Of a stretch of DNA of 64,000 nt, positions 21,304 through 33,608 are shown one piece after another; position 1 is the stretch's first letter; the number at the start of each line of letters is the position of its first letter. The translations under genes were made by a program, and so were the position numbers. A model generated the notes under the pieces. It searched no databases and was not told the DNA's origin. It saw only the letters and a program-made list of their open reading frames with translations. Source of the DNA: Gammaproteobacteria bacterium (GTDB lineage: Bacteria; Pseudomonadota; Gammaproteobacteria; Pseudomonadales; Pseudomonadaceae); NCBI GenBank assembly GCA_012728315.1, contig JAAYFI010000026.1, forward strand, positions 237,778 to 301,777, in the 5' to 3' direction.

Positions 21304-22155
21304 ATGGTAAAAATTATTGGGATTGTCGTTGTTTTTGCGAGTGTTTTAGCTGGGTTTATACTGTCGGGCGGGAAAATTGCTGCGATTATCCAGCCATTTG
21401 AAGTGTTAATTATTGGTGGTGCGGCATTGGGCGCTTTTTTACAGGCTAACCCCAGCAGTACCTTTATGCAGGTTGCGAAGAAGTCATTGACTATGTTCAG
21501 TACGCGCTTTACTAAGGCGCTGTATCTGGATGTGTTAAAAATGTTGTATGAGATCCTTAACAAGAGCCGTCGTGAAGGCATGATGGCCATTGAGGTCGAT
21601 ATTGAAGATCCTGCGGCCAGCCCGATTTTTAGCAAGTACCCCGCATTATTGAAAGATCAGCGCATGACGGAGTTTGTCTGCGACTATTTACGTATTATGT
21701 CGACTGGAAATATGGCGCCTCATGAGTTTGAGGGGCTATTTGATATGGAATTGGCCAGTTTAAAAGAAGACCTTGATCATCCAGGTCATGCAGTGACCAG
21801 CGTAGCAGACGGTTTGCCAGGCTTTGGTATCGTTGCTGCAGTGCTGGGAATTGTTGTCACTATGGCCATGCTGGGTGAGGCCGAACAGGCGGCTTTAGGG
21901 CAGCATGTGGGGGCGGCTCTGGTGGGGACCTTTTTAGGTATTTTGGCTGCGTATGGTTTTTTTGGCCCCTTAGCTGCCAGCCTGAACCACGACGCTAAAG
22001 AAGAGCTTAATTTGTATGAGGCGATTAAAGCCACGCTGGTAGCCTCTGCGTCCGGGATGCCGCCGAGTCTGGCGGTGGAGTTTGGGCGTAAGGTTTTATA
22101 CGGTGCGCATCGACCCTCATTTGTTGAATTAGAGCAAGCTGTGCGAGGCGGCTAA
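21304..22155 (+). CDS. motA: Flagellar motor stator protein MotA
   Basis: MVKIIGIVVVFASVLAGFILSGGK start at ATG 21304; the ORF track extends upstream without support. Confidence 0.95.
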   Translation: MVKIIGIVVVFASVLAGFILSGGKIAAIIQPFEVLIIGGAALGAFLQANPSSTFMQVAKKSLTMFSTRFTKALYLDVLKMLYEILNKSRREGMMAIEVDIEDPAASPIFSKYPALLKDQRMTEFVCDYLRIMSTGNMAPHEFEGLFDMELASLKEDLDHPGHAVTSVADGLPGFGIVAAVLGIVVTMAMLGEAEQAALGQHVGAALVGTFLGILAAYGFFGPLAASLNHDAKEELNLYEAIKATLVASASGMPPSLAVEFGRKVLYGAHRPSFVELEQAVRGG

Positions 22156-22160
22156 AGGCG

Positions 22161-23165
22161 ATGGATACCAATCAGCCGGTTATCGTTAAGCGGGTCAAAA
22201 AAGTTGCTGCAGGCCACCATGGCGGCGCTTGGAAAATTGCCTTTGCTGACTTTGCAGTCGCTATGATGGCGTTTTTCTTAGTGATGTGGCTGATGTCGTC
22301 TGCGACCCCTGAGCAGAAAAAAGCTATTTCAGGTTACTTTCAAGACCCTATTGGTTTTTCAGAGAGCGCCAGTCCTTATGTCATTGATTTAGGCGGTACG
22401 CCGACGCCGGCGCCTGATCGCACGCTGAATCCTGAACTCAATGAGCAGATTACTCTAGGTGAGCAGCCACTGAATGAACAGCAGCTCAGTGAGCAAGAAG
22501 CCGAGCGCTTGTATGAGCAGTTAGAGCGTGAGCGTTTAGATATTTTACTGGTTGAGCTGCAGCGTAAAATTCATGAAAACTTGGATTTGCGTCCCTATAA
22601 AGAGCAAATCTTGATGGATGTTTCGCGCGATGGCTTGCGTATCCAAATTGCCGATGCGGCCAATCGGCCGATGTTTGATTTAGGTAGTGCGCGTTTGCAG
22701 CCTTATTTTGAAGATATTCTGTATTTAATGGCGGATACCATACGCGCGGTCCCGAATAAGATCAGTGTCGGGGGGCATACCGATGCCAAGCCTTATGCGG
22801 GTGACAGTGGTTTTGGCAACTGGGAGTTATCAGCCAGCCGTGCCAATGCTGCGCGGCGGGCATTGCGTGCCGGAGGCTTGGATGATGAGAAAGTGGCTCA
22901 AGTTGCCGGCTACGCCTCATCGGCATTGTTTGATCGCGCTGACCCATACAGTCCGAGTAATCGTCGGATTGATATTTTAGTCTTAACTAAGCGCGCTCTG
23001 CAGGCCATTGAAGGCGAGCCGGAGCGCCCGGCAGAGTCTGCTAAGACTGAAGCTGCTGGTGAGACTGAGCAGGCACCTACAGGGGGTTCGGCGGGTAAGC
23101 CTTTGCGTGAAAAGCTGAATGTATTTGAGCAAGGTGTTTTACAGTTTGACGATGTAAAAAACTAA
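22161..23165 (+). CDS. motB: Flagellar motor stator protein MotB
   Basis: WKIAFADFAVAMMAFFLVMWLMSS plug/TM and OmpA-like VGGHTDAKPY...SASRANAARRAL. Confidence 0.96.
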   Translation: MDTNQPVIVKRVKKVAAGHHGGAWKIAFADFAVAMMAFFLVMWLMSSATPEQKKAISGYFQDPIGFSESASPYVIDLGGTPTPAPDRTLNPELNEQITLGEQPLNEQQLSEQEAERLYEQLERERLDILLVELQRKIHENLDLRPYKEQILMDVSRDGLRIQIADAANRPMFDLGSARLQPYFEDILYLMADTIRAVPNKISVGGHTDAKPYAGDSGFGNWELSASRANAARRALRAGGLDDEKVAQVAGYASSALFDRADPYSPSNRRIDILVLTKRALQAIEGEPERPAESAKTEAAGETEQAPTGGSAGKPLREKLNVFEQGVLQFDDVKN

Positions 23166-23213
23166 TCGGATTGAGCCGCCTTTACTGCGCTGCACAGTAA
23201 AGGCGGGGCTGAT

Positions 23214-24245
23214 TTAATACTGTTCTGTTTGAATGCCGCTAATAATGTGTTTAAAGCTGGCTAAACGCTGTGGATTGATCTGGCCGGCTTCGACCGCTGC
23301 TAAGAGTGCGCAGCCTGGCTCATGTTCATGGCTGCAGTTGCGAAAGCGGCAATGGCCTAAGTGTTCTTGGAACTCAATAAACCCTGCCTCCACATCAGCA
23401 ACGCTGACGTGCCCGAGCCCAAATTCGCGAATACCCGGTGAGTCAATCAGCTGGCCGCCGGCGGGAAAGTGAAATAGGCGGGCCGTGGTTGTGGTATGTG
23501 TGCCTTTGCCTGTGAGCTCAGATAGAGCGCCCACGCGTGTATCCGTATCGGGCAGTAAACGGTTGACGAGAGATGATTTACCCACCCCAGATTGGCCGAC
23601 AAAAACACTCACCTGATTGTTTAGCAGGCTTTGCAGTTGCGCTAAACCATCGCCGGAGTACGCAGACACCTCCAGCAATGGATAACCCAAGCTGTGATAG
23701 GTGTTGAGCAGGGTGTGTACTCGGGAGCTGCCGCTTGGGTCTAGCAGGTCAGATTTGTTCAGCAATAACAGCGGCTTAATTCCCGCATGTTCCGCCGCAA
23801 TAATATAACGATCAATAAGATTGGCGTGTGGCTCGGGCAATGGAGCAAAGACAATCACAATCAGATCCACGTTGGCCGCCACGGGTTTGAGTTGTCCGCG
23901 CGAATCGGGACGGCGCAGTTCGCTGTGGCGAGGTAATTGCGCAACAATAATCCCTAAGCCTTGATTGCCAGGTCGCCAGACGACGCGATCGCCGGTCACT
24001 AGAGCAGGTAAGTTAGCGCGTAAATAACAGCGGAAGGTTTGTCCAGCCAGCTCAGGTGATTCGGCTTCTACTTCAACTTGGACGCCGAAGTGTGCAATCA
24101 CTAAGCCATGCTGCTCTGCGCCTAAATCACCACCCTCAAGTTCTTCAAGGGTGCGCTCTTCACGCTTGGCGGCACGGGCGAGGCGTTCTTCTTGGATTTT
24201 ATTAATGCGCCAACCTTGGCGGCGATTTAAAGTGCGTTTGGCCAT
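23214..24245 (-). CDS. rsgA: Ribosome small-subunit-dependent GTPase RsgA
   Basis: [12 protein letters not shown], circularly permuted GTPase, C-terminal zinc cluster [16 protein letters not shown]. Confidence 0.97.
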   Translation of the reverse strand: MAKRTLNRRQGWRINKIQEERLARAAKREERTLEELEGGDLGAEQHGLVIAHFGVQVEVEAESPELAGQTFRCYLRANLPALVTGDRVVWRPGNQGLGIIVAQLPRHSELRRPDSRGQLKPVAANVDLIVIVFAPLPEPHANLIDRYIIAAEHAGIKPLLLLNKSDLLDPSGSSRVHTLLNTYHSLGYPLLEVSAYSGDGLAQLQSLLNNQVSVFVGQSGVGKSSLVNRLLPDTDTRVGALSELTGKGTHTTTTARLFHFPAGGQLIDSPGIREFGLGHVSVADVEAGFIEFQEHLGHCRFRNCSHEHEPGCALLAAVEAGQINPQRLASFKHIISGIQTEQY

Positions 24246-24270
24246 ATATAACTCATTTAGTGAAAACGCT

Positions 24271-24300
24271 AAAAGTGGGTGCTTAATCGGCTAGCACCCT
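24271..24300 (-). terminator. Terminator after the Ca/Na antiporter gene (minus strand)
   Basis: GGGTGCT (24277-24283) / AGCACCC (24293-24299), followed on the minus strand by ACTTTTAG. Confidence 0.6.
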
Positions 24301-24306
24301 CTTGAT

Positions 24307-25410
24307 TTAATTGTTGAGTGGTAAACCGCGCTGAATACGCCAAGCTCGGGCGGCAATTACAAATAAAGTAATGGCTGTTAAAGGGACCACATAGCCCAGC
24401 ATCGCATCGGCAAAGGTGCTGGCAAAGGAGTCGCCGTTGCTTTGCATAATTAGATAGGCGGTATAGGCAATGTAGTAGCCTAAAAAAAGCGCACCTTCCC
24501 AGCGGTTGATACGGTAACCGGCAAAGAATACCGGCAGGCACGCGATCATAACGGCGATCATTACTGGAAAATCAAACTCAATGGCGCCGCGTGCAACCGC
24601 AATGCTTTCAGGAGAGACTAAGCCTGCTAAACCAAGCACCGCCAGTAGATTAAATAAATTACTACCAACGATATTACCCACGGCGATATCACGCTCACCT
24701 TTCCAGGCGGCAATCAGCGAGGTCGCCAGCTCGGGCAAAGAGGTGCCCACTGCAATAATGGTTAAACCTATCACCAATTCTGAGAGACCTAAGGCTTGGG
24801 CCAAGCTAACAGCGCCGCTAACCAGTAAGTTGGAGCCTACGACAAGCAGTGCTAAACCCGCCAGAATATATAGGGCGTTTATCAGTGGAGCTAAACGGTG
24901 TGGGTTAATTTGTGCGCTGTATTCATCATCGCTGTCGGTTGATTGGCCGGGTTTCCAAGCCCTTAAACTGCTAATAATTAAATAGCCGGTGTAGGCAATA
25001 ATGCACGCAAATAAAATTAAGCCATCTAAGCGGCTGTAGCTGCCATCCATTGCTAAAAACCAAGCTAACAAGCCTGCAGCAATCATAATAGGAACATCTA
25101 AGCGCACCAGCTGGCGGGAAACAATTAAGGGGGTGATAACAGCGGAAAGACCCAGAATAAACAGGACGTTAAAGATATTGCTGCCAATCACATTACCAAT
25201 CGCAATATCACCTTGGCCAAGAAAAGCCGATTGTGTGCTAACCGCCATTTCCGGGGCACTGGTACCAAAAGCCACGACGGTTAAGCCAATGATCAAGGGC
25301 GATATACCAAATCGTGCCGCCAGCCGAGCTGCGCCGCGCACCAGAACTTCAGCGCCTATGACCAACAAAATAAAGCCGCCAATGAGATAGGCAAAGGTTA
25401 AAACAGACAT
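24307..25410 (-). CDS. Calcium/sodium antiporter (YrbG family)
   Basis: Duplicated GTSAPEMAVS / GTSLPELATS and GNVIGSNIFN / GNIVGSNLFN motifs. Confidence 0.93.
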   Translation of the reverse strand: MSVLTFAYLIGGFILLVIGAEVLVRGAARLAARFGISPLIIGLTVVAFGTSAPEMAVSTQSAFLGQGDIAIGNVIGSNIFNVLFILGLSAVITPLIVSRQLVRLDVPIMIAAGLLAWFLAMDGSYSRLDGLILFACIIAYTGYLIISSLRAWKPGQSTDSDDEYSAQINPHRLAPLINALYILAGLALLVVGSNLLVSGAVSLAQALGLSELVIGLTIIAVGTSLPELATSLIAAWKGERDIAVGNIVGSNLFNLLAVLGLAGLVSPESIAVARGAIEFDFPVMIAVMIACLPVFFAGYRINRWEGALFLGYYIAYTAYLIMQSNGDSFASTFADAMLGYVVPLTAITLFVIAARAWRIQRGLPLNN

Positions 25411-25495
25411 GCGGGAAACTCCGACTCTTTCCTAAGTGATGGTGGTTAGATTAGCAGGTTGTGAACGGTGGGTAAGGAGTTTTCATTAGAAAATA

Positions 25496-25858
25496 TTAAC
25501 GCACGGTGTGCAGACGCACCGGCACAACACCGCTATGGATCATGTTGATTTTTTCTGCAGCAGCGCGCGAGAGATCAATAATGCGCCCCTTAGCGTAAGG
25601 GCCGCGGTCATTGATGCGCACGATGACGCTCTGATTATTGAGGGTGTTGGTGACTTTGACGCGCGTTCCAAACGGCAGGGTTCGATGTGCGGCGGTCAAT
25701 GCATGCTGATTGAAAGTTTCACCACTGGCGGTTTTCTTACCATGGTGCTGGGCACCATACCAAGAGGCTTGACCGCTTATACCTGTATCTAGGCTGCCAC
25801 GCTGAGTGGAGCAGGCGCTCAAGAGCAGCACGACAGCAAAGAAAATATAGAAGCGCAT
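25496..25858 (-). CDS. RlpA-like double-psi beta-barrel lipoprotein
   Basis: Lipobox [48 protein letters not shown]...VRINDRGPY. Confidence 0.9.
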   Translation of the reverse strand: MRFYIFFAVVLLLSACSTQRGSLDTGISGQASWYGAQHHGKKTASGETFNQHALTAAHRTLPFGTRVKVTNTLNNQSVIVRINDRGPYAKGRIIDLSRAAAEKINMIHSGVVPVRLHTVR

Positions 25859-25933
25859 GGTTGGTGTCCTTGAACAGTCGTCAGTCAGAGCTGCTTAAAG
25901 CTGGCGACAATGCCAGCTTTAAGCGCCTGTGAG

Positions 25934-27379
25934 CTATTGATCAAGTTTTTTCTTGAGCAGCTCGTTGACTTGTTGCGGGTTGGCTTTGCCTTTTGAGGCG
26001 CGCATGGCTTGACCAACAAAGAAGCCAAACATTTTGCCGCGCTTGTTTTCATCGCTGGCGCGGTACTGTTCAACTTGCTCGGCGTTGGCTGCAAGAACTT
26101 CATCCAGCATTGCTTCAATCGCGCCGCTGTCTGTGACCTGCTTTAAGCCGCGTTGTTCAATGATTTGATCCGCATCGCCTTCGCCGGCAGCCATGGCCTC
26201 AAAGACCATTTTGGCGATTTTTCCGGAAATGGTGTTGTCTTTAATGCGCAGCAACATGCCGCCTAACTGCTCGGCAGTCACCGGTGACTGGCTGATCTCT
26301 AGGTTTTCTTTGTTGAGTAGGCTGGACAGCTCGCCCATCACCCAGTTTGTCGCCAGCTTGGCATCCTGACAAATCTTTTCTACGGCTTCAAAATAATCGG
26401 CCATTTCACGGCTGGCCGAGAGTACGCTGGCGTCGTAGGTGGATAGGCCAAACTCTTGCTCAAAACGCTCGCGCTTTTGTGCGGGTAATTCCGGTAACTG
26501 CTTGCGCAAGTTATCGAGCAACTCCCGCGGGATATGTACGGGCAATAAGTCTGGGCACGGGAAGTAACGGTAGTCGTTGGCTTCTTCTTTAGTGCGCATC
26601 GAGCGGGTTTCGTCTTTATTGGGGTCATACAGACGGGTTTCTTGTACCACTTGGCCGCCATCTTCAATCAATTCAATTTGGCGTTGAATTTCATAGTTGA
26701 TGGCGCGCTCGATAAAGCGAAACGAGTTCACGTTTTTGATTTCAGTGCGAGTGCCGAGCTCGGTCTGACCTTTTGGGCGTACAGAGACGTTACAGTCACA
26801 GCGGAAGGAGCCTTCGGCCATATTGCCGTCACAGATATTTAAATAACGCACTAGAGTATGAATTGCGCGCGCATAAGCCACAGCTTCTTTGGCGTTGCTT
26901 AACTCAGGCTCAGAAACGATTTCCAAAAGTGGTGTGCCGGCACGGTTTAGATCAATACCGGTCATGCCGCTAAAATCTTCGTGCAGGCTTTTCCCGGCAT
27001 CCTCTTCCAGGTGCGCACGGGTAATGCCAATACGTTTGATGCTGCCGTCTTCAAGCGCAATATCAAGGTGGCCTAAACCAACAATGGGATGATCCATTTG
27101 ACTGGTTTGATAGCCTTTAGGCAAATCTGGATAGAAGTAGTTTTTGCGCGCGAAAATATTATGCTCGGCAATATCAGCGTCAACTGCGAGGCCAAACATA
27201 CAGGCCATGCGCACGGCTTCTTGGTTGAGCACGGGTAAAGTGCCAGGCATGGCTAAGTCAATCAGACTGGCCTGAGTATTTGGAGCGGCGCCAAATGTGG
27301 TGGCGCTGCCCGAGAAGATTTTTGTATCAGTTGCGAGCTGTGCGTGGATTTCCAGCCCGATCACGGTTTCCCATTGCAT
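25934..27379 (-). CDS. gatB: Asp-tRNA(Asn)/Glu-tRNA(Gln) amidotransferase subunit B
   Basis: [24 protein letters not shown]; start trimmed from ORF-track start 27421. Confidence 0.97.
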   Translation of the reverse strand: MQWETVIGLEIHAQLATDTKIFSGSATTFGAAPNTQASLIDLAMPGTLPVLNQEAVRMACMFGLAVDADIAEHNIFARKNYFYPDLPKGYQTSQMDHPIVGLGHLDIALEDGSIKRIGITRAHLEEDAGKSLHEDFSGMTGIDLNRAGTPLLEIVSEPELSNAKEAVAYARAIHTLVRYLNICDGNMAEGSFRCDCNVSVRPKGQTELGTRTEIKNVNSFRFIERAINYEIQRQIELIEDGGQVVQETRLYDPNKDETRSMRTKEEANDYRYFPCPDLLPVHIPRELLDNLRKQLPELPAQKRERFEQEFGLSTYDASVLSASREMADYFEAVEKICQDAKLATNWVMGELSSLLNKENLEISQSPVTAEQLGGMLLRIKDNTISGKIAKMVFEAMAAGEGDADQIIEQRGLKQVTDSGAIEAMLDEVLAANAEQVEQYRASDENKRGKMFGFFVGQAMRASKGKANPQQVNELLKKKLDQ

Positions 27380-27390
27380 GTGAGTCGTCC

Positions 27391-28842
27391 TCAGAATCCG
27401 GCTGGCGTACGAGTGTGCCAATCAGTGTGTTGTTGAAATTGATGTGCAACCTGCAGCATGCGCGCTTCTTGGAAGTAGGGCGCGAGCAGCTGTACGCCGA
27501 CGGGTAGACCATCGATCATGCCGGCTGGCATCGATAGGCCAGGAATACCAGCTAAGTTGGCGGGCACGGTATAAATATCTTCTAAGTAAGCGGCGACAGG
27601 GTCATTCGCTTTACTGCCCAGCTGCCAAGGCAGGTTGGGTGTGGTTGGGCCAAGAATCAGGTCAACATCTTTAAAGGCGCTAATAAAATCGTTTTTGATT
27701 AAGCGACGGATTTTTTGCGCTTTTAAATAGTAAGCATCGTAGTAGCCGGTGGACAGAGAGTAGGTGCCCATCATAATGCGGCGCTTAACTTCTTCCCCGA
27801 AAGCTTCACTGCGTGAGCGCAGATACAGATCTTCTAGATCTTTCGGATCGGCACAGCGGTAGCCAAAACGAACACCATCAAAACGCGCTAAGTTTGTGGA
27901 GGCTTCCGCGGAGGCAATCACATAATAAGCGGGGACGGCATGCGGTAAGCTGGCGAGGCTGATGTCAATAAAAGTTGCACCGAGTTGTTTGAGTTGCTCA
28001 ATCGCGGCGGACACAGTGTCACCGATGCGTGCATCAAGGCGGTTATCGAAATACTCTTTGGGCAAACCAATGCGCAAGCCTTGCAAAGGCTGACTTAAGG
28101 TCGCGCTGTAGTCGTCAACAGGCTGTTGTGCGCTGGTGGAGTCACGCTCATCAAAACCTGCTGTGGCTTGCAACAGCAGTGCGCAGTCTTCCGCGGTGTG
28201 AGCTAAGAAGCCTGCTTGGTCAAAGCTGGATGCATAGGCGGTCATACCCCAACGTGAAATGCGGCCGTAGGTGGGTTTGATACCGGTAAGGCCGGTAAAG
28301 GCTGCAGGTTGGCGAATCGAGCCGCCACTGTCGCTGCCAGTACTGGCTGGAATTAAACGTGCTGCCACCGCAGCGGCGCTGCCGCTGGATGAACCACCGG
28401 GTACACGGGTAAGGTCCCAAGGGTTTTTGCTGGGGCCGTAAAAGCTGGTTTCACCGGACGAACCCATAGCAAACTCATCCATATTGAGCTTGCCAAGGCT
28501 GATGCAGCCGGCTTGATCAAGCTTGTCGACTACGGTTGCAGTATAGGGCGCAATAAAGTTATCGAGCATTTTTGATGCACAGCTGGTGCGTACGCCTGTG
28601 GTGCAGAATAAATCTTTATGCGCCAATGGCACGCCGAGTAATGGCGTAACAGTGCCGTTGCTGCGTAATGCGTCAGCAGCTTCAGCTTGCTGCAGTGCGG
28701 CGTCTGGGGTCAGGGTAATAAAGCTATTGAGCTGAGGATCCAGTTGCTCAATGCGGGACAATAAGTGAGCCGTCAGCTCGCGCGCTGAAAACTGCTTGGC
28801 AGCCAGCGCTTTAGAGATCTTGGCTAAGGTAAGTTGATGCAT
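27391..28842 (-). CDS. gatA: Asp-tRNA(Asn)/Glu-tRNA(Gln) amidotransferase subunit A
   Basis: Amidase signature [34 protein letters not shown]. Confidence 0.98.
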   Translation of the reverse strand: MHQLTLAKISKALAAKQFSARELTAHLLSRIEQLDPQLNSFITLTPDAALQQAEAADALRSNGTVTPLLGVPLAHKDLFCTTGVRTSCASKMLDNFIAPYTATVVDKLDQAGCISLGKLNMDEFAMGSSGETSFYGPSKNPWDLTRVPGGSSSGSAAAVAARLIPASTGSDSGGSIRQPAAFTGLTGIKPTYGRISRWGMTAYASSFDQAGFLAHTAEDCALLLQATAGFDERDSTSAQQPVDDYSATLSQPLQGLRIGLPKEYFDNRLDARIGDTVSAAIEQLKQLGATFIDISLASLPHAVPAYYVIASAEASTNLARFDGVRFGYRCADPKDLEDLYLRSRSEAFGEEVKRRIMMGTYSLSTGYYDAYYLKAQKIRRLIKNDFISAFKDVDLILGPTTPNLPWQLGSKANDPVAAYLEDIYTVPANLAGIPGLSMPAGMIDGLPVGVQLLAPYFQEARMLQVAHQFQQHTDWHTRTPAGF

Positions 28843-28855
28843 GACAAATAAGTCC

Positions 28856-29143
28856 TTAATCGATGACTTTAGGTACCAGGTATAAGCCGTTTTCTACAGC
28901 GGGCGCTAAGGCCTGGTAGTCATCACGGTGGTTGCTTTCAGTGACTGTGTCTGGGCGTAGACGTTGATTGGCTTCGAGTGGATTGGCCAAGGGTGTGACA
29001 TCGTCAGTGTTAACCGCTTGCATGGCATTGATCATGTCGAGGACGGCATTTAAGGATGCGGTGCTGCTCTCGATTTCGGCATCATCGAGGCCGAGTCGCG
29101 CCAGATGAGCTAGTTTTTCCACGTCGCCGCGTTCAAGTGCCAT
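28856..29143 (-). CDS. gatC: Asp-tRNA(Asn)/Glu-tRNA(Gln) amidotransferase subunit C
   Basis: 95 aa, [17 protein letters not shown], adjacent to gatA. Confidence 0.96.
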   Translation of the reverse strand: MALERGDVEKLAHLARLGLDDAEIESSTASLNAVLDMINAMQAVNTDDVTPLANPLEANQRLRPDTVTESNHRDDYQALAPAVENGLYLVPKVID

Positions 29144-29306
29144 GTGAGGATCTCCTAGGTAAAAAATGTATGCCGGCCATTAAAACAGCCAAAATGGAAC
29201 AATCAAACAATTGTTGCATCTATAAGCCTGTAAAAAACATACTGATGTTCAGAAAGTGTTAATCTATCACAGTGCGTACCTTGCTCAAAAGGACGATGGT
29301 TGTTAG

Positions 29307-30404
<1,098 letters not shown>

Positions 30405-30449
30405 GCTGTACAGAACCGTTTAGGGTTTCATAGAGTGCTTATCGTTCAT

Positions 30450-30487
30450 CTTAACTGCAGATAGCTTTATACTATTCTGCAGTTAAG
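30450..30487. repeat. 12-bp perfect inverted repeat (hairpin) between mreB and mreC
   Basis: CTTAACTGCAGA (30450-30461), 14-nt spacer TAGCTTTATACTAT, TCTGCAGTTAAG (30476-30487). Confidence 0.9.
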
Positions 30488-30503
30488 TCGCCGAGGATGC
30501 ATC

Positions 30504-31424
30504 ATTAAGCCGTTATTTGCTAAAAGTACTTTACTCAGTACACGCTTTTTAATACTCACCTGTTTTTCTGTCGCTTTAATGCTGGTTGATGCGCGCCTTG
30601 AGCTGCTGAAACCGGTGCGCAGTAGCTTGGGTATGGTACTTACACCTTTGTACTGGTTGGGCGATCTGCCCGTGCGCGCTTGGACCGATAGTTTACAGCT
30701 GTTCAGCAGCCGCACAGACCTGCTCGCGGAAAATGAACAGCTGCGCGCGGAAACTTTGTTGATGCAGCGTCGTTTACAGAAGCTGGCGACATTAACTGAG
30801 CAAAATGTGCGTTTGCGTGAGCTGCTAAACTCTTCTGCACTGATTGATGACCGCGTTTTAGTCGCGGAATTAATTGGTATTGATCCCAACCCTTATACGC
30901 ATCGTGTCTTGATCAATAAAGGCAGTAGCAGTGGGGTAACTGTGGGGCAGCCGGTGCTCGATGCCCGCGGGGTAATGGGGCAAGTGATTGAGGTGATGCC
31001 TTACACTTCACGGGTACTTTTAATCACTGACAGTAATCACAGTTTGCCGGTGCAAGTGAATCGAAACGGTTTGCGCGCTATTGCCAGTGGTACCGGTAAT
31101 CTTGAGTCACTGGAATTACGCTATGTGACCGACACTTCCGATATCCGTGAAGGTGACTTATTGGTGACCTCAGGTATGGGGCAGCGTTTTCCTGTGGGTT
31201 ACCCCGTGGCGGTGGTCAGCGAAGTGCAGCGTAATACCGGGCAGCCCTTCGCCCGCATACAAGCATTACCGGCGGCCAACCTCAATCGCAGTCGTTATCT
31301 CTTGCTGGTGTTTAGTGACAGTAAAAGTTCGACGCAAGCGCTGGATGAAGAAGTGCAAAATGCCTTAGAGGATGCGAAACAATTGCTTAAAGCAACTGAA
31401 ACAACGGCAGTGGAGGCGCAATAA
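30504..31424 (+). CDS. mreC: Rod-shape-determining protein MreC, apparently with a non-canonical ATT start
   Basis: ORF track starts at ATG 30579, but the upstream frame reads IKPLFAKSTLLSTRFLILTCFSVALM, the expected N-terminal TM helix; no ATG/GTG/TTG in frame between the stop at 30462 and 30579. Confidence 0.8.
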   Translation: MKPLFAKSTLLSTRFLILTCFSVALMLVDARLELLKPVRSSLGMVLTPLYWLGDLPVRAWTDSLQLFSSRTDLLAENEQLRAETLLMQRRLQKLATLTEQNVRLRELLNSSALIDDRVLVAELIGIDPNPYTHRVLINKGSSSGVTVGQPVLDARGVMGQVIEVMPYTSRVLLITDSNHSLPVQVNRNGLRAIASGTGNLESLELRYVTDTSDIREGDLLVTSGMGQRFPVGYPVAVVSEVQRNTGQPFARIQALPAANLNRSRYLLLVFSDSKSSTQALDEEVQNALEDAKQLLKATETTAVEAQ

Positions 31425-31913
31425 ATGAGTGCGTCGACGGGTAAAGTCACTGTGGTTATGTGGATGACATTAGGCTTAGCTCTATTGCTATCTGTTGTGC
31501 CGATGCCTGAGCACTTAGAAATTGGCCGGCCTTTATGGTTGGCGCTGGTGCTGACATTTTGGGCAATGAATTATCCGCAACATCTAGGCTTATTGACTGC
31601 TTGGTGTTTTGGTATTGCTCAAGATGTCTTATATGGCACGCTCTTTGGCCAGCATGCCTTAGCGCTTGTGTTGGTTGTGTTTCTGGTTTTAACCTTGCAG
31701 CAGCGTTTAAAAGTCTTTCCGCTGTGGCAGCAATCCTTGGCGCTATTGGTTATTTATGGCTTGGCTCAGCTGCTCTTATTGTGGCTCAGTACACTATCGG
31801 GCATGCGCCCTGAAATCAGTTATTATGCTGTGCCGGCTGTGGTCAGTTGTTTGCTATGGCCTTGGCTGTATATGTTGCTGGTTAATGTAAAGCGCTGGCG
31901 CGATTTTCGATAA
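31425..31913 (+). CDS. mreD: Rod-shape-determining protein MreD
   Basis: 162 aa polytopic protein directly after mreC. Confidence 0.93.
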   Translation: MSASTGKVTVVMWMTLGLALLLSVVPMPEHLEIGRPLWLALVLTFWAMNYPQHLGLLTAWCFGIAQDVLYGTLFGQHALALVLVVFLVLTLQQRLKVFPLWQQSLALLVIYGLAQLLLLWLSTLSGMRPEISYYAVPAVVSCLLWPWLYMLLVNVKRWRDFR

Positions 31914-32126
31914 AGTCTGTGTTCGCAGCGGGCCGGTACTGTGTATGCGTGTCGTTTATTGCGCAGTAGATGCTGGTCTTTGTTAGCTGTATTGCGCAGA
32001 ACGATGTAATCTGCTCAGGTGTAGCGTCTTGATTTAATACAAGATTGATCGTGTTTTGCCCAGCCTATGTTTTGTCGCACGATATTCAATAGGTCGTGCA
32101 TACCCATGCCTGATACTGAGAGCACC

Positions 32127-33584
32127 ATGACAGAAGAAATTTTAATAAATATAACGCCAATGGAATCTCGCGTTGCTGTCGTCGAAAATGGCGTTTTGCA
32201 AGAAGTGCACGTTGAGCGCACTCAGCGTCGCGGCATTGTGGGTAATATCTATAAAGGTAAAGTGGTCCGCGTGTTGCCAGGTATGCAGGCCGCTTTTGTC
32301 GATATTGGTTTGTCACGCGCAGCTTTTATTCATGCGGCTGATATCAGCGGTCGAGAAGGGGTAACCGGCGAAGGTATCAGTGGCTTGGTGCATGAGGGAC
32401 AGGCATTGGTGGTGCAGGTGACCAAGGACCCTATCGGTAGTAAAGGCGCGCGCCTGACGACAAATTTATCCATTCCTTCGCGCTACTTGGTGTATATGCC
32501 CAGCAGCAGTCACATTGGTGTATCGCTAAAAATCGAAGAAGAAGCCGAGCGCGAGCGATTAAAGCAAGCGGTGACTGAGTGTTTAATCAGTGAAGGCTTA
32601 GAAGATAAAGGTGGCTTTATTATTCGTACCGCCACTGAAGGTGCAGACATATCTGCGATTATGGTGGATATCCGTTATTTGCATCGACTCTGGGGGCAGG
32701 TACGCGAACAGATGCAAGTGTGCGCAGCGCCTGCGATTATTTACGAAGAGTTATCGCTCCCCTTGCGTACATTGCGTGACTTAGCTGCTGAACATACCGA
32801 GAAAGTACGCATTGACTCGCGGGAAACTTTACAGAAAGCCCAGCAGTTTGTTGGCGAACTCATGCCGGAAATTGCTGATCGAGTTGAACATTATCCCGGC
32901 GAGCGTCCTATTTTCGATCTATACAGCATTGAAGATGAAATCCAAAAAGCATTAGAGCGCAAGGTGCCACTGAAGTCGGGCGGGCACTTAGTGATTGATC
33001 CCACTGAGGCGATGACCACCATTGATGTGAACACCGGGGCCTTTGTCGGGCACCGTAATCTTGAAGAGACTGTCTTTAAAACCAATCTTGAAGCGGCGTT
33101 AACCATTGCGCGGCAACTGCGCTTACGCAATGTGGGCGGCATCATTATTATTGATTTTATCGATATGGAAGATCAGGAGCACCGCCGCCAAGTGTTGCGC
33201 ACTTTAGAGCGTCAGTTGGAGCGTGATTACGCCAAAACCAATATTATCGGGATCACTGAGCTGGGCTTAGTGCAAATGACGCGTAAGCGTACCCGAGAAA
33301 GCTTGGCGCAGGTGTTATGTGAGCCTTGTGCAACCTGCCAAGGACGCGGACAAGTGCGCACAGCAGAAACCATTTGTTATGAGATCTTTCGTGAGATTTT
33401 ACGCGAGGCGCGTGCCTTTCAAGCCGATGGTTACATGGTTTTGGCCAGTCAAAGTGTGGTGGATCGCTTGCTTGATGAAGAGTCTGGCAATGTTGCTGAT
33501 CTCGAGTCTTTTATTGGTCATCCCATACGTTTCCAGGTGGAGAGTATGTATTCACAAGAGCAGTATGACGTTGTTCTGTTATAG
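32127..33584 (+). CDS. rng: Ribonuclease G
   Basis: MTEEILINITPMESRVAVVENGVLQEVHVER; S1 and RNase E/G catalytic region; start trimmed from 32067. Confidence 0.96.
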   Translation: MTEEILINITPMESRVAVVENGVLQEVHVERTQRRGIVGNIYKGKVVRVLPGMQAAFVDIGLSRAAFIHAADISGREGVTGEGISGLVHEGQALVVQVTKDPIGSKGARLTTNLSIPSRYLVYMPSSSHIGVSLKIEEEAERERLKQAVTECLISEGLEDKGGFIIRTATEGADISAIMVDIRYLHRLWGQVREQMQVCAAPAIIYEELSLPLRTLRDLAAEHTEKVRIDSRETLQKAQQFVGELMPEIADRVEHYPGERPIFDLYSIEDEIQKALERKVPLKSGGHLVIDPTEAMTTIDVNTGAFVGHRNLEETVFKTNLEAALTIARQLRLRNVGGIIIIDFIDMEDQEHRRQVLRTLERQLERDYAKTNIIGITELGLVQMTRKRTRESLAQVLCEPCATCQGRGQVRTAETICYEIFREILREARAFQADGYMVLASQSVVDRLLDEESGNVADLESFIGHPIRFQVESMYSQEQYDVVLL

Positions 33585-33608
33585 CCTGTTGCGTCAGTAA
33601 GGGGCAAG

